DNA of 34,584 bases from Oscillospiraceae bacterium (GTDB lineage: Bacteria; Bacillota; Clostridia; Oscillospirales; JAAYXM01), in the NCBI GenBank assembly GCA_015068085.1, contig SVLF01000028.1, positions 1 to 34,584 of the forward strand, in the 5' to 3' direction. Of the stretch, positions 7,651-15,165 are shown piece by piece (the stretch's first letter is position 1; each line of letters begins with the position of its first letter). The position numbers and the translations under genes were made by a program. The notes below the pieces were generated by a model. It was not told the DNA's origin, searched no databases, and saw only the letters and a list, made by a program, of their open reading frames with translations.

Positions 7651-8547
7651 ATGGAATTACGCAATTTAATAACATTTATCAACGTTGCAGAGCTTGGCAG
7701 TTTCACGAAGGCTGCACAGCTTCTCGGCTATTCACAGTCAACAATATCGTTTCAAATCAAACAGCTTGAGGACGAGCTTGGTTGTCTTTTGTTTGAAAGA
7801 ATAAATCATACCATAACCCTGACAGAGCGCGGACGCGAGCTGGTCTCTTACGCTCACCAGATTCGTACCCTTACCGATGAATTCAAAGAAAGCTTTGAAG
7901 AAGAAAAGGAATGCAACGGACACATCCACATTGTAACACCCGATTCTGTGTGTGATGAGATGATCAAGAAAAGCTATATGGATTTTCATAATAAGTATCC
8001 CGCAATTTCGGTTAAATTCACTACCGCAGATACTTCTGTCATGTTTGATATGCTTGACCATAACGAAGCGGATGTTATTATTACGCTCGACAGCCATTCA
8101 TATCACAAAGACTATGTTATTGCAAAGGAGCAGCCTCTTTCGATGCACTTTGTGGCAAATGCAGGTTCAAAATTTGCCGGAGCGCGCAATTTGTCGATTC
8201 ACGATATTATAAACGAGCCTTTCATTTTAACCGAATACGGACAGGGCTACAGAAGGGTTTTTGACAAAGAGCTTGCAAAGAAATCACTGGAGATAACTCC
8301 TATCCTTGAAATCGGAAGAACCGATATGATTACTTCACTCATCACTCAGGGGGATATGCTCTCATTCCTTCCTGATTTTGTCACCCGCGATATGATAGAA
8401 GCCGGGAATTTATGTTATCTTGACATCTGCGATATGAATATAGATATCTGGAAGCAGCTCATTCACCACAAAAATAAGTGGATGTCAAAAAGCCTGAAAA
8501 TTTTCATTGAATATACAAAAGAGAATGAGTTTTCCTCATTCTCTTAA
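7651..8547 (+). CDS. LysR family transcriptional regulator
   Basis: A 298-residue LysR-type regulator. The winged helix-turn-helix spans residues 1-60 (FINVAELGSFTKAAQLLGYSQSTIS, then QIKQLEDELGCLLFER). The effector-binding domain (about 90-290) is a periplasmic-binding-like fold. AGGAG lies upstream of ATG 7651. Being divergent from the sodium:solute symporter with a T-N11-A palindrome between, it most likely activates that transporter in response to its substrate. The effector cannot be inferred. The last codons (8521-8543) also encode a strong inverted repeat that can terminate transcripts from the opposite strand. Confidence 0.95.
   Translation: MELRNLITFINVAELGSFTKAAQLLGYSQSTISFQIKQLEDELGCLLFERINHTITLTERGRELVSYAHQIRTLTDEFKESFEEEKECNGHIHIVTPDSVCDEMIKKSYMDFHNKYPAISVKFTTADTSVMFDMLDHNEADVIITLDSHSYHKDYVIAKEQPLSMHFVANAGSKFAGARNLSIHDIINEPFILTEYGQGYRRVFDKELAKKSLEITPILEIGRTDMITSLITQGDMLSFLPDFVTRDMIEAGNLCYLDICDMNIDIWKQLIHHKNKWMSKSLKIFIEYTKENEFSSFS
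8516..8543 (-). terminator. Terminator for the YibE/F gene inside the LysR 3' end
   Basis: GAGAATGAG (8521-8529) and CTCATTCTC (8535-8543) form a 9-bp hairpin with a 5-base loop. Read on the minus strand it is followed by TTTTG, giving an intrinsic terminator for the convergent gene at 8581-9747, located within coding sequence of LysR. Confidence 0.55.
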
Positions 8548-8580
8548 GCTTCGGTATCTCTATTTGGGATAAAGCTCTTT

Positions 8581-9747
8581 TTACTCTTTATCCTCATATT
8601 TATTAAACATATATGCGGCAAAGGTTGCGGTTAGCGGAACCGCGGCGAGGATGCCGATGCTTCCGACTATTGAACAGACGATTTCTGACATTATCATTTC
8701 CATATTGAACAGGTAATAAATATTTTTGTTATACGCCACAAGCAAAAGCACCGTTGCAAGAGCGCCGCCGATATATGCAAGAATAAGCGTATTCGTCATC
8801 GTTCCTATTGCATCGCGCCCGATATTCATTCCCGAATGAAGCATACGGAAGAAGGTCTTTTCTCCCATAGTGTCATTAAGCTCCTTCATTGCAGAAGAAA
8901 TGGACATTGCAACGTCCATTATCGCGCCGAGTGCGCCGATTACCACGCCGCCCCATAGCACAGCACGAAGGTCTACCGGATGATCCATAAGCGTGAGCAT
9001 AACATAGTCCTCGTCAATCATACCGGTAAGTCCGAGAAGCTTATGCATAATATACGCAAGAACACCCGCTACCGCAACACCTGCAATGTTGCCGAATATA
9101 GCGCATATGGTTTTTAAGTTCCAGCCGTTTATCACGATGAGGCTCATAAATACAGAAAACACACACACTATGACCGTCATTAAATATACATTAAAACCTT
9201 TCAATATGGAAGGTATGTAAACAAGGAAAATCGAAAGAACGGTAAATATAAGAGATATAATTGTTGAAAGACCTTTTTTCCTGCCTATTAAAACAATCAG
9301 CAGAAGGAATATCACAACAAGCCATATAAGAGACGGAATTCTGTTATGCTCAATAAGCACCCACTCGGCATCCTGCCCCATTGCACCGGATTCCATATCG
9401 TAGCTCGGACGTGATATTAGAACCTTATCCCCCACTTTAACATCGCGCGGCTGATACGCATACATATCGTCAACATCCTGAACAACCTGCACGGTATCGC
9501 CCTTGTACGGACCGTTTTTCATAAGCGCAGAGAATGTTATCCTCTTGTTTGACACCATCGTCTCCCCGTCATCAAGGCTGAATTCCGCTTCCTCGACATT
9601 GCCGACCGTCGTAACCTCTGCGCGGTAATAATCCTCAACACCTTCGGTAAAACCCGCCGGGCGGCACACAATATGCCCGATAAAAATAAACAATGCGGAA
9701 AGAATAACCGTCACAGCGTAAATAATGCTTTGTTTTTTCATTTTCAT
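8581..9747 (-). CDS. YibE/F family membrane protein
   Basis: A 388-residue membrane protein. It has an N-terminal anchor (about residues 8-28), an extracytoplasmic soluble domain (about 35-135) and then some seven transmembrane helices. The helical part carries the features of the YibE/F-like family: the ILIGRKKGLSTIISLIFT region, the AVLWGGVVIGALGAIMDVAMSISSAM segment and LVAYNKNIYYLFNMEMI near the end. The molecular function of the family is not established, and transport has only been suggested. It is monocistronic and convergent with LysR, with its own promoter at 9793-9821. Confidence 0.9.
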   Translation of the reverse strand: MKMKKQSIIYAVTVILSALFIFIGHIVCRPAGFTEGVEDYYRAEVTTVGNVEEAEFSLDDGETMVSNKRITFSALMKNGPYKGDTVQVVQDVDDMYAYQPRDVKVGDKVLISRPSYDMESGAMGQDAEWVLIEHNRIPSLIWLVVIFLLLIVLIGRKKGLSTIISLIFTVLSIFLVYIPSILKGFNVYLMTVIVCVFSVFMSLIVINGWNLKTICAIFGNIAGVAVAGVLAYIMHKLLGLTGMIDEDYVMLTLMDHPVDLRAVLWGGVVIGALGAIMDVAMSISSAMKELNDTMGEKTFFRMLHSGMNIGRDAIGTMTNTLILAYIGGALATVLLLVAYNKNIYYLFNMEMIMSEIVCSIVGSIGILAAVPLTATFAAYMFNKYEDKE

Positions 9748-9792
9748 TGAAATTAAACCTCACTATCTGTATCTAACCTGGTTGTGAATAAT

Positions 9793-9821
9793 ATTGTATC
9801 ACAAATATTTTTTCTATTCAA
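9793..9821 (-). promoter_or_regulatory. Promoter of the YibE/F gene
   Basis: TTGAAT (9821-9816), 17-base spacer, TACAAT (9798-9793) on the minus strand, with an extended -10 TG. Confidence 0.65.
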
Positions 9822-9859
9822 GAAAAAACATTAAAGCACAGCTTTTTCAACATAGTATA

Positions 9860-9888
9860 TTGAAAAGCTTATTTTTTTATTATATAAT
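9860..9888 (+). promoter_or_regulatory. Promoter of the beta-CASP hydrolase operon
   Basis: TTGAAA (9860-9865), 17-base spacer, TATAAT (9883-9888), about 26 bases before ATG 9915. An inverted repeat (9840-9850 with 9860-9869) overlaps the -35 and could be an operator. Confidence 0.7.
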
Positions 9889-9914
9889 AAATACAGACAG
9901 GAGAGTGATTTTAA

Positions 9915-11531
9915 ATGAAACTTACATTTATCGGTGCCGCGCACGAAGTTACGGGTTCCTGCACGCTTCTTGAAGCATGTGGCAAGCATATTTTAATAGA
10001 CTGCGGCATGGAGCAAGGCAGCGACACATACGAAAACGCCGAGCTTCCGCTCTTGCCTGCCGACATTGATGCCATATGCCTGACGCACGCACATATCGAC
10101 CACTCCGGAATGATTCCCGCACTTACCGCAAAGGGATATACCGGTCCTGTTTACTGCACCGAGGCAACGCATCGGCTCTGTAATATAATGCTTCTTGACT
10201 CGGCACACATTCAGGAGCAAGAGGCTGAATGGCAAAACAGAAAGGCAGAACGAGCCGGGCTTGACGTATATCTTCCGGCATACACCGTTGCGGATGCAAC
10301 AGCTTCTCTTGAGCAATTCTGCCCGTTCGGTTATAATCAGCCGAAGGAAATATTCCCCGGAATAACGGTAAGCTTTTCCGATGCCGGGCATCTTCTCGGC
10401 TCATCAAGCATACATTTTACGATAGCGGAAAACGGCGAAACCCGTTCTGTTCTGTTTTCAGGCGACCTCGGAAACATCAGCCGTCCGCTTATCCGCGACC
10501 CCGAAAAGCCGCCGTATGCCGATTACGTCGTCATTGAGTCCACCTACGGCGACAGACTTCACGGCGAACGTCCGGATTATATTTCTCAGCTTACAAAAAT
10601 TATGCGTGAAACCTTTTCCAAAGGCGGAAATCTCGTTATCCCCTCATTTGCAATAGGCAGAACCCAGGAGCTTTTGTATCTTTTCCGCATAATTAAAGAG
10701 CAGGAGCTTATCCGCGGTTTTGAGAACTTTATAGTCTATGTTGACTCCCCGCTTGCCGTTGAAGCAACAAAAATATATCAGGATAATCTTTTCGATTATT
10801 ACGACGATGAAGCGCTGGAACTTATCGAAAAAGGGATTAATCCCATATCCTTCCCGGGATTGAGATTGAGCGTCACCTCCGAGGAGTCAAAGGCCATCAA
10901 TTTCGATATTGTTCCCAAGGTTATAATTTCAGCCTCCGGTATGTGCGAAGCAGGGCGAATACGCCACCATTTAAAGCATAATCTCTGGAAAGAAAACAAC
11001 ACTGTTCTGTTTGTCGGCTATCAGGCAGAGGGAACACTTGGCAGAAAGCTTATAAACGGTGCGAAATCCGTCAGTCTCTTTGGCGAGCAAATTCTTGTCA
11101 AAGCACGCATCGAGTCCATTGTAGGAATAAGCGGACACGCCGACCGTGATATGCTTCTTTCATGGCTCGGTGCTATGGAAAAACCGCCGATGAAGGTTTT
11201 TGTGAACCACGGTGACGATATCATCTGTGACAGCTTTGCACAGACGATATACAACAAACTACGTTTTACGGCAACCGCACCTTACAGCGGTGACGAATAC
11301 GACCTCATCTCCGGCGAATGTACCGTTCGCGGAAGAATCGTCAAGCTTACAAAGGTTTCCGAGGGGCGCAGACGCGCGAATCTTGCTTTTGAGCGCCTTA
11401 TGGCTGCATGCAGCCGCCTTAAAACCATCATCGAACAAAGCCGCGGACTCACAAATAAAGAGCTTGCGAAATTCACCGACCAGATAAATGACCTGTGTGA
11501 CAAATATGCGCGCAAGTCTAAGAAAAAGTAG
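9915..11531 (+). CDS. MBL-fold metallo-hydrolase with beta-CASP domain (RNA-processing type)
   Basis: A 538-residue protein. The metallo-beta-lactamase motif 2 THAHIDHSG gives the zinc ligands H58, H60, D62 and H63; further ligands are visible in FSDAGHLLGSS and FSGDLGN. A beta-CASP insertion follows, with the ESTYGDR, SFAIGRTQELLY, SASGMCEAGRIRHHL and GISGHADRDML motifs. The last about 80 residues are Lys/Arg rich, as in RNA-binding tails. The family (COG1236, related to archaeal CPSF/Ysh1 and to RNase J) comprises RNA endo/exonucleases; a cytoplasmic role in RNA turnover is likely but untested here. It heads a run with the LOG-family protein and an EIIC-like transporter (43- and 21-base gaps). 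Confidence 0.92.
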   Translation: MKLTFIGAAHEVTGSCTLLEACGKHILIDCGMEQGSDTYENAELPLLPADIDAICLTHAHIDHSGMIPALTAKGYTGPVYCTEATHRLCNIMLLDSAHIQEQEAEWQNRKAERAGLDVYLPAYTVADATASLEQFCPFGYNQPKEIFPGITVSFSDAGHLLGSSSIHFTIAENGETRSVLFSGDLGNISRPLIRDPEKPPYADYVVIESTYGDRLHGERPDYISQLTKIMRETFSKGGNLVIPSFAIGRTQELLYLFRIIKEQELIRGFENFIVYVDSPLAVEATKIYQDNLFDYYDDEALELIEKGINPISFPGLRLSVTSEESKAINFDIVPKVIISASGMCEAGRIRHHLKHNLWKENNTVLFVGYQAEGTLGRKLINGAKSVSLFGEQILVKARIESIVGISGHADRDMLLSWLGAMEKPPMKVFVNHGDDIICDSFAQTIYNKLRFTATAPYSGDEYDLISGECTVRGRIVKLTKVSEGRRRANLAFERLMAACSRLKTIIEQSRGLTNKELAKFTDQINDLCDKYARKSKKK

Positions 11532-11574
11532 CAGTATGTATTTATGTAAAAAGAATATATGGAGGATATAAGCT

Positions 11575-12132
11575 ATGTCAAGAAGATATTATGCATGTGT
11601 ATACGGCGGAGCATCTGAAAGGATTCCGGACGCTTACAAAAGCGAAATCCAAAAGCTTGGAAACATAATTGCCGAAAATGGGTTTTCTCTCGTTTACGGT
11701 TCCGGTGCTACCGGCTGTATGGGCGCTGTTGCAAGAGGAGTCCGCGAGCGCGGCGGATATATCATGGGAATATCGCCTGATTTTATAGGTGATTTTGAAG
11801 AGATTTTCGACTGCGACAACACCGTTATCGTCGACACAATGAGCGAGCGTAAAACTCTTATGGAAAAGCATGCAGACATCTTTCTCATCGCACCCGGCGG
11901 AATAGGAACGATGGATGAATTTTTCCAGATTCTTACGCTCAAATATCTGCAGCGCCTGACCGCACCGATTGTTGTTCTTAACTTAGACGGATTTTACGAT
12001 ACACTCCTCGCTCTTATTGATGACCTTGTCGGACGCGGCGCCGTAATCCGCGATATACATAAGCTGTTTGATGTTGTATGCGATGTCAAAGACGATAAGC
12101 TTTTAAACTATTTCAAAAGCATAAAATCTTAA
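11575..12132 (+). CDS. LOG family Rossmann-fold protein (TIGR00730; putative nucleotide phosphoribohydrolase)
   Basis: A 185-residue Rossmann-fold protein. The glycine-rich phosphate loop is VYGSGATGCMG (about 40-50), the substrate motif MSERKTLM includes R92 and K93, and the signature PGGIGTMDE (107-115) contains the catalytic Glu. Proteins of this kind, formerly called lysine decarboxylases, hydrolyse nucleoside 5'-monophosphates such as cytokinin riboside phosphates to a base and ribose 5-phosphate. The ribosome binding site GGAGG lies upstream of ATG 11575. It follows the RNA-processing hydrolase by 43 bases, so a role in nucleotide salvage or clean-up is plausible but only inferred. Confidence 0.92.
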   Translation: MSRRYYACVYGGASERIPDAYKSEIQKLGNIIAENGFSLVYGSGATGCMGAVARGVRERGGYIMGISPDFIGDFEEIFDCDNTVIVDTMSERKTLMEKHADIFLIAPGGIGTMDEFFQILTLKYLQRLTAPIVVLNLDGFYDTLLALIDDLVGRGAVIRDIHKLFDVVCDVKDDKLLNYFKSIKS

Positions 12133-12153
12133 TAAGAACATGGAGTAATACAT

Positions 12154-13197
12154 ATGAAATTCAAGGAATTTTTGAAGCGTAAGGATATTGAAATCTCCGC
12201 AAAGCGGTATTTTATTGATGCACTCGGCGCTATGGCGCAAGGTCTTTTTGCATCTCTTTTAATCGGAACCATTCTTTCAACGCTCGGCACACAGCTCGGA
12301 ATTGATTCTCTTGTTGCTGTCGGCAACTTTGCAAAGGGTGCACAGGGTGCGGCAATGGCAATTGCGATAGGCTATGCACTGAAATGCCCTCCGCTTGTTC
12401 TCTTTTCGCTCACCTCCGTCGGAATGGCGGCAAATGAGCTTGGCGGCGCCGGCGGTGCTTTTGCCGTTCTGATTATAACAATTATCGCTTCGGAGCTTGG
12501 CAAGGCAGTCAGCAAGGAAACAAAGCTTGATATCCTTGTTACACCGATTGTCACCATCTGCTCGGGAAGCTTTGCGGCAATGCTCATCGCCTCTCCTATC
12601 GGCACTGCAGCAACGTACATAGGCGAGCTTATCATGTATGCAACTACGCTTCACCCATTCTGGATGGGCATCATTGTTTCCGTTATCGTCGGCATCGCGC
12701 TCACGCTTCCCATCTCCAGCGCGGCGATATGCGCAGGTCTTTCTCTCACCGGTCTTGCCGGCGGCGCGGCACTTGCGGGATGCTGTGCCCAGATGGTCGG
12801 CTTTGCGGTTATGAGCTTCCGCGAAAACCGCTGGGGCGGGCTTTTGGCTCAAGGAATCGGAACAAGTATGCTTCAAATGGGGAACATCGTAAAGAATCCG
12901 CGAATTTGGATTGCTCCCATTCTTACCTCCGCAATTGTCGGACCGATATCAACGTGCATTTTCGGTCTCGAAATGAACGGTGCGCCGGTTTCCTCTGGTA
13001 TGGGAACCTGTGGTCTTGTCGGTCAGATAGGAATGTACACCGGCTGGATAAATGACGGCATCTCAATCGGATTTGCTCAGTGGGGCGGGCTTTTGCTCTG
13101 TCACATCATCCTTCCTGCAATTATCTGTCCGCTTCTCAACCTTATCTGCCGCAAGCTCGGCTGGGTAAAGGATGGAGATTTGAAGCTTGATTTGTAA
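12154..13197 (+). CDS. Stand-alone PTS EIIC-like membrane transporter
   Basis: A 347-residue, very hydrophobic and Gly/Ala-rich protein with about 8-10 membrane segments. Sequence character and the conserved AISSAAICA-like, GAPVSSGMGTCGLVGQIG and GGLLLCHIILPAIICPL stretches match the PTS_EIIC_2 type of membrane component. No EIIA, EIIB, HPr-binding domain or sugar enzyme lies nearby, so it may not act as a phosphotransferase. Such orphan EIIC homologs are known but not characterised. GGAG precedes ATG 12154, 21 bases after the LOG-family stop, indicating cotranscription. No clear intrinsic terminator follows. Confidence 0.8.
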   Translation: MKFKEFLKRKDIEISAKRYFIDALGAMAQGLFASLLIGTILSTLGTQLGIDSLVAVGNFAKGAQGAAMAIAIGYALKCPPLVLFSLTSVGMAANELGGAGGAFAVLIITIIASELGKAVSKETKLDILVTPIVTICSGSFAAMLIASPIGTAATYIGELIMYATTLHPFWMGIIVSVIVGIALTLPISSAAICAGLSLTGLAGGAALAGCCAQMVGFAVMSFRENRWGGLLAQGIGTSMLQMGNIVKNPRIWIAPILTSAIVGPISTCIFGLEMNGAPVSSGMGTCGLVGQIGMYTGWINDGISIGFAQWGGLLLCHIILPAIICPLLNLICRKLGWVKDGDLKLDL

Positions 13198-13213
13198 TTT
13201 TTTCATAAATCCT

Positions 13214-13243
13214 TTTACATTTGCATATAAAGTGTGATACAAT
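13214..13243 (+). promoter_or_regulatory. Promoter of the SLOG-nnrD-alr operon
   Basis: TTTACA (13214-13219), an 18-base spacer and an extended -10 TGATACAAT (13235-13243), about 35 bases before ATG 13279. Confidence 0.65.
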
Positions 13244-13278
13244 ATAAATATCAATTTAATTTTAAAGGAACATTTTAA

Positions 13279-13755
13279 ATGGACGGTTCGGTATGTGCCT
13301 TTTCCGGGCACAGACAAATCTATACAATACACGCCGACACACTTCCCCCGTTGCTATCAGAGACAGTTGACACTCTGATAGCTTCCGGGGTAACACGTTT
13401 TTGCAGCGGCGGTGCAATGGGCTTTGATCTTGTTGCCGCAGAGCTCATCCTTGAAAAGAAACGGAATGGCGCGGATATAACTCTGTCGATGATTCTCCCA
13501 TGCCGTGATCAGGCAAGCCGCTGGCCTGCGGCAACCCGCCGACGGTATGACGCGGTTTTGCAAAACGCAGACGAGGTTGTCTATATTTCCGAAAGCTACG
13601 ACCAGTTCTGCATGCACCTGCGAAACCGACGTCTCGTGGATGAATCGGACATTCTTCTGTGCTACCTCGTGCGCGAAGCAAGCGGCACTGCGTTTACGCG
13701 CAACTACGCTATCGACAGAGACAGAAAAATCATAAATTTAGCAGACCTTCTGTAA
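13279..13755 (+). CDS. SLOG-domain protein (DUF1273/YpsA-like)
   Basis: A 158-residue protein with the hallmarks of DUF1273/YpsA in the SLOG superfamily: FSGHRQ at the N-terminus, the GGAMGFDLVAAE phosphate-binding loop near residues 53-64, the ILPCRDQASRW segment and the RLVDESDILLCYL strand. SLOG domains bind nucleotides or nucleotide-derived signals; YpsA of Bacillus has been linked to cell division. ATG 13279 is preceded by AAAGGAA. It is the first gene of a run that continues after 13 bases into nnrD. Two SLOG/LOG-type Rossmann proteins (this and 11575-12132) sit within 2 kb of each other, which may be chance. Confidence 0.88.
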   Translation: MDGSVCAFSGHRQIYTIHADTLPPLLSETVDTLIASGVTRFCSGGAMGFDLVAAELILEKKRNGADITLSMILPCRDQASRWPAATRRRYDAVLQNADEVVYISESYDQFCMHLRNRRLVDESDILLCYLVREASGTAFTRNYAIDRDRKIINLADLL

Positions 13756-13768
13756 AAGGAGAAACGCT

Positions 13769-14587
13769 ATGCTTACAGACATAACAAACGACAGCATTTT
13801 TCTCCCCGTCCGCGACAGAAATGCTCACAAGGGTGATTTCGGACGCGTTCTTCTCTTCTGTGGGAGCGAAAAATACACCGGCGCGGCTTACTTCTCCGCT
13901 CAGGCGGCAGTAAATACCGGCAGCGGGCTTGTTTTTCTTTCCGTACCGAAGAAAATCCGCCCGCTCCTCGCATCAAAGCTTAATGAGCCTATTCTTATTC
14001 CTCGAAGCTTCTGCGAAATGAAAAACGACGCGGTTTTGCTCGGTTGCGGATTGGGCATTTCACGAAAAAGCGAAAAGCTTGTCAGGAAGCTTGTTTTTTC
14101 AGGAGCTTCACCGCTCGTTCTGGATGCGGATGCAATAACAATTGCGGCACGGCTTCACATTGACCTTGCCGCTTCCCCGCGCGAGCTTATTCTCACCCCG
14201 CATGAGGGTGAATTTTCGCGGCTTGTCCCCGATTTTGACCACAATCGCCGCGAAGAGTTTGCCGCAAACTTTGCAAAGAAAAATAAATGCACGCTTGTTC
14301 TCAAGGGCAGGCGTACCTTATGCGCAGATAAGGACGGTAACCTCTTTGCCAATACCACAGGCAATCCCGGTATGGCAAAGGGCGGCAGCGGCGATGTTCT
14401 TGCCGGAATCATCACTTCTTTAACCGGTCAGGGCATACCGCCGGTTCGCGCAGCATATACTGGAGTGTGGCTGCACGGCGCGGCAGGAGACCTTGCCGCC
14501 GAAATCTATGGCGAATATTCGATGACCCCCACCGATATGCTGTGCACCCTCAAATCGGTTATAAAGAAGGTCAGGCAAGAAGATTGA
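13769..14587 (+). CDS. nnrD: ADP-dependent NAD(P)H-hydrate dehydratase
   Basis: A 272-residue ribokinase-like enzyme that repairs hydrated NADH/NADPH in the cytoplasm. The N-terminal motif HKGDFGRVLLFCGS and TGAAYFSAQAAVNTGSGLV (residues about 20-55), and the active-site motif GNPGMAKGGSGDVLAGI (about 198-214, with the catalytic Asp in GSGD), identify it. It lacks the N-terminal epimerase (NnrE) domain present in the roughly 500-residue fused form, so epimerase activity must come from another gene, or epimerisation occurs spontaneously. AAAGGAGAAA precedes ATG 13769. Its stop overlaps the TTG start of the next gene, so translation is coupled. Association with alr and a lipoprotein is common in Clostridia. 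Confidence 0.93.
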   Translation: MLTDITNDSIFLPVRDRNAHKGDFGRVLLFCGSEKYTGAAYFSAQAAVNTGSGLVFLSVPKKIRPLLASKLNEPILIPRSFCEMKNDAVLLGCGLGISRKSEKLVRKLVFSGASPLVLDADAITIAARLHIDLAASPRELILTPHEGEFSRLVPDFDHNRREEFAANFAKKNKCTLVLKGRRTLCADKDGNLFANTTGNPGMAKGGSGDVLAGIITSLTGQGIPPVRAAYTGVWLHGAAGDLAAEIYGEYSMTPTDMLCTLKSVIKKVRQED

Positions 14588-15165
14588 AAAAGCTTTTGAT
14601 TTTACTCCCGATATTTCTCGTGCTCACCTCCCTCTCCTCATGTTCTTCCGGAGAAAGCGGTGCAGACGCTGTTACCAAAACCATGCGGGATACTGTCTCG
14701 GCTAACTACCGGGCGGATATAACGGCACATTTCCCGTCACGCGAGGTAAGCTTCATCCTTGATTATACCTACAACCGCGAGGGAGATGACCGTGCGTGCG
14801 TGGTGTCACCGGATGAAATTGCAGGTATGTGCTTCACCGTAACGGGTGAGCGCTCAACAATAAGCTTTGACGGCGCAAACCTTGAAATGGGCAGACTCAA
14901 CGAGGATAATCTGTCCCCACTTTCCACCGTTCCTGTTCTTATGAAGCACTGGACGAGCGGAAACATAAGCGAGCAGACAAACACAAAAATATTTGACCGC
15001 GACGCATATCTCATAATCTCACGAAATAGCGGAGCATCCTCTGCGATTGAAACGCGCTCGTGGTTTTCAAAAGATGACTTACTTCCCCTGTATGCCGAAA
15101 TATTTTCTGACGGAGAACGCGTCATACAGTGTAAATTTGAAAGGGCTGAACATAAGCTACAATGA
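14584..15165 (+). CDS. Lipoprotein in nnrD-alr operon, GerS/YdcC (LolA-like) candidate
   Basis: I place the start at TTG 14584, overlapping the nnrD stop (TTGA). That start yields a textbook lipoprotein signal: MKKLLILLPIFLVLTSLSSC with lipobox Cys20. An ATG further upstream at 14467 would bury the signal inside an Arg-rich stretch overlapping nnrD and is unlikely. The mature part, about 173 residues, is beta-rich and ends with WFSKDDLLPLYAEIFSDGERVIQCKFE, resembling the LolA-like fold of lipoproteins found beside alr in Bacillus (ydcC) and C. difficile (gerS). There GerS aids spore cortex modification. The assignment rests on synteny and fold impression, not on strong sequence identity. The stop overlaps the alr start by four bases. 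Confidence 0.75.
   Translation: MKKLLILLPIFLVLTSLSSCSSGESGADAVTKTMRDTVSANYRADITAHFPSREVSFILDYTYNREGDDRACVVSPDEIAGMCFTVTGERSTISFDGANLEMGRLNEDNLSPLSTVPVLMKHWTSGNISEQTNTKIFDRDAYLIISRNSGASSAIETRSWFSKDDLLPLYAEIFSDGERVIQCKFERAEHKLQ

Noticed and set aside
12277-12876. 199-codon minus-strand frame inside the EIIC-like gene
   Set aside because: Antisense shadow: its Cys/Arg/Asp-rich composition is typical of complement of Gly/Ala-rich membrane coding sequence.
14467-14583. N-terminal extension of the lipoprotein to an ATG inside nnrD
   Set aside because: The extension is Arg-rich, overlaps nnrD by over 100 bases and would place a lipoprotein signal internally.
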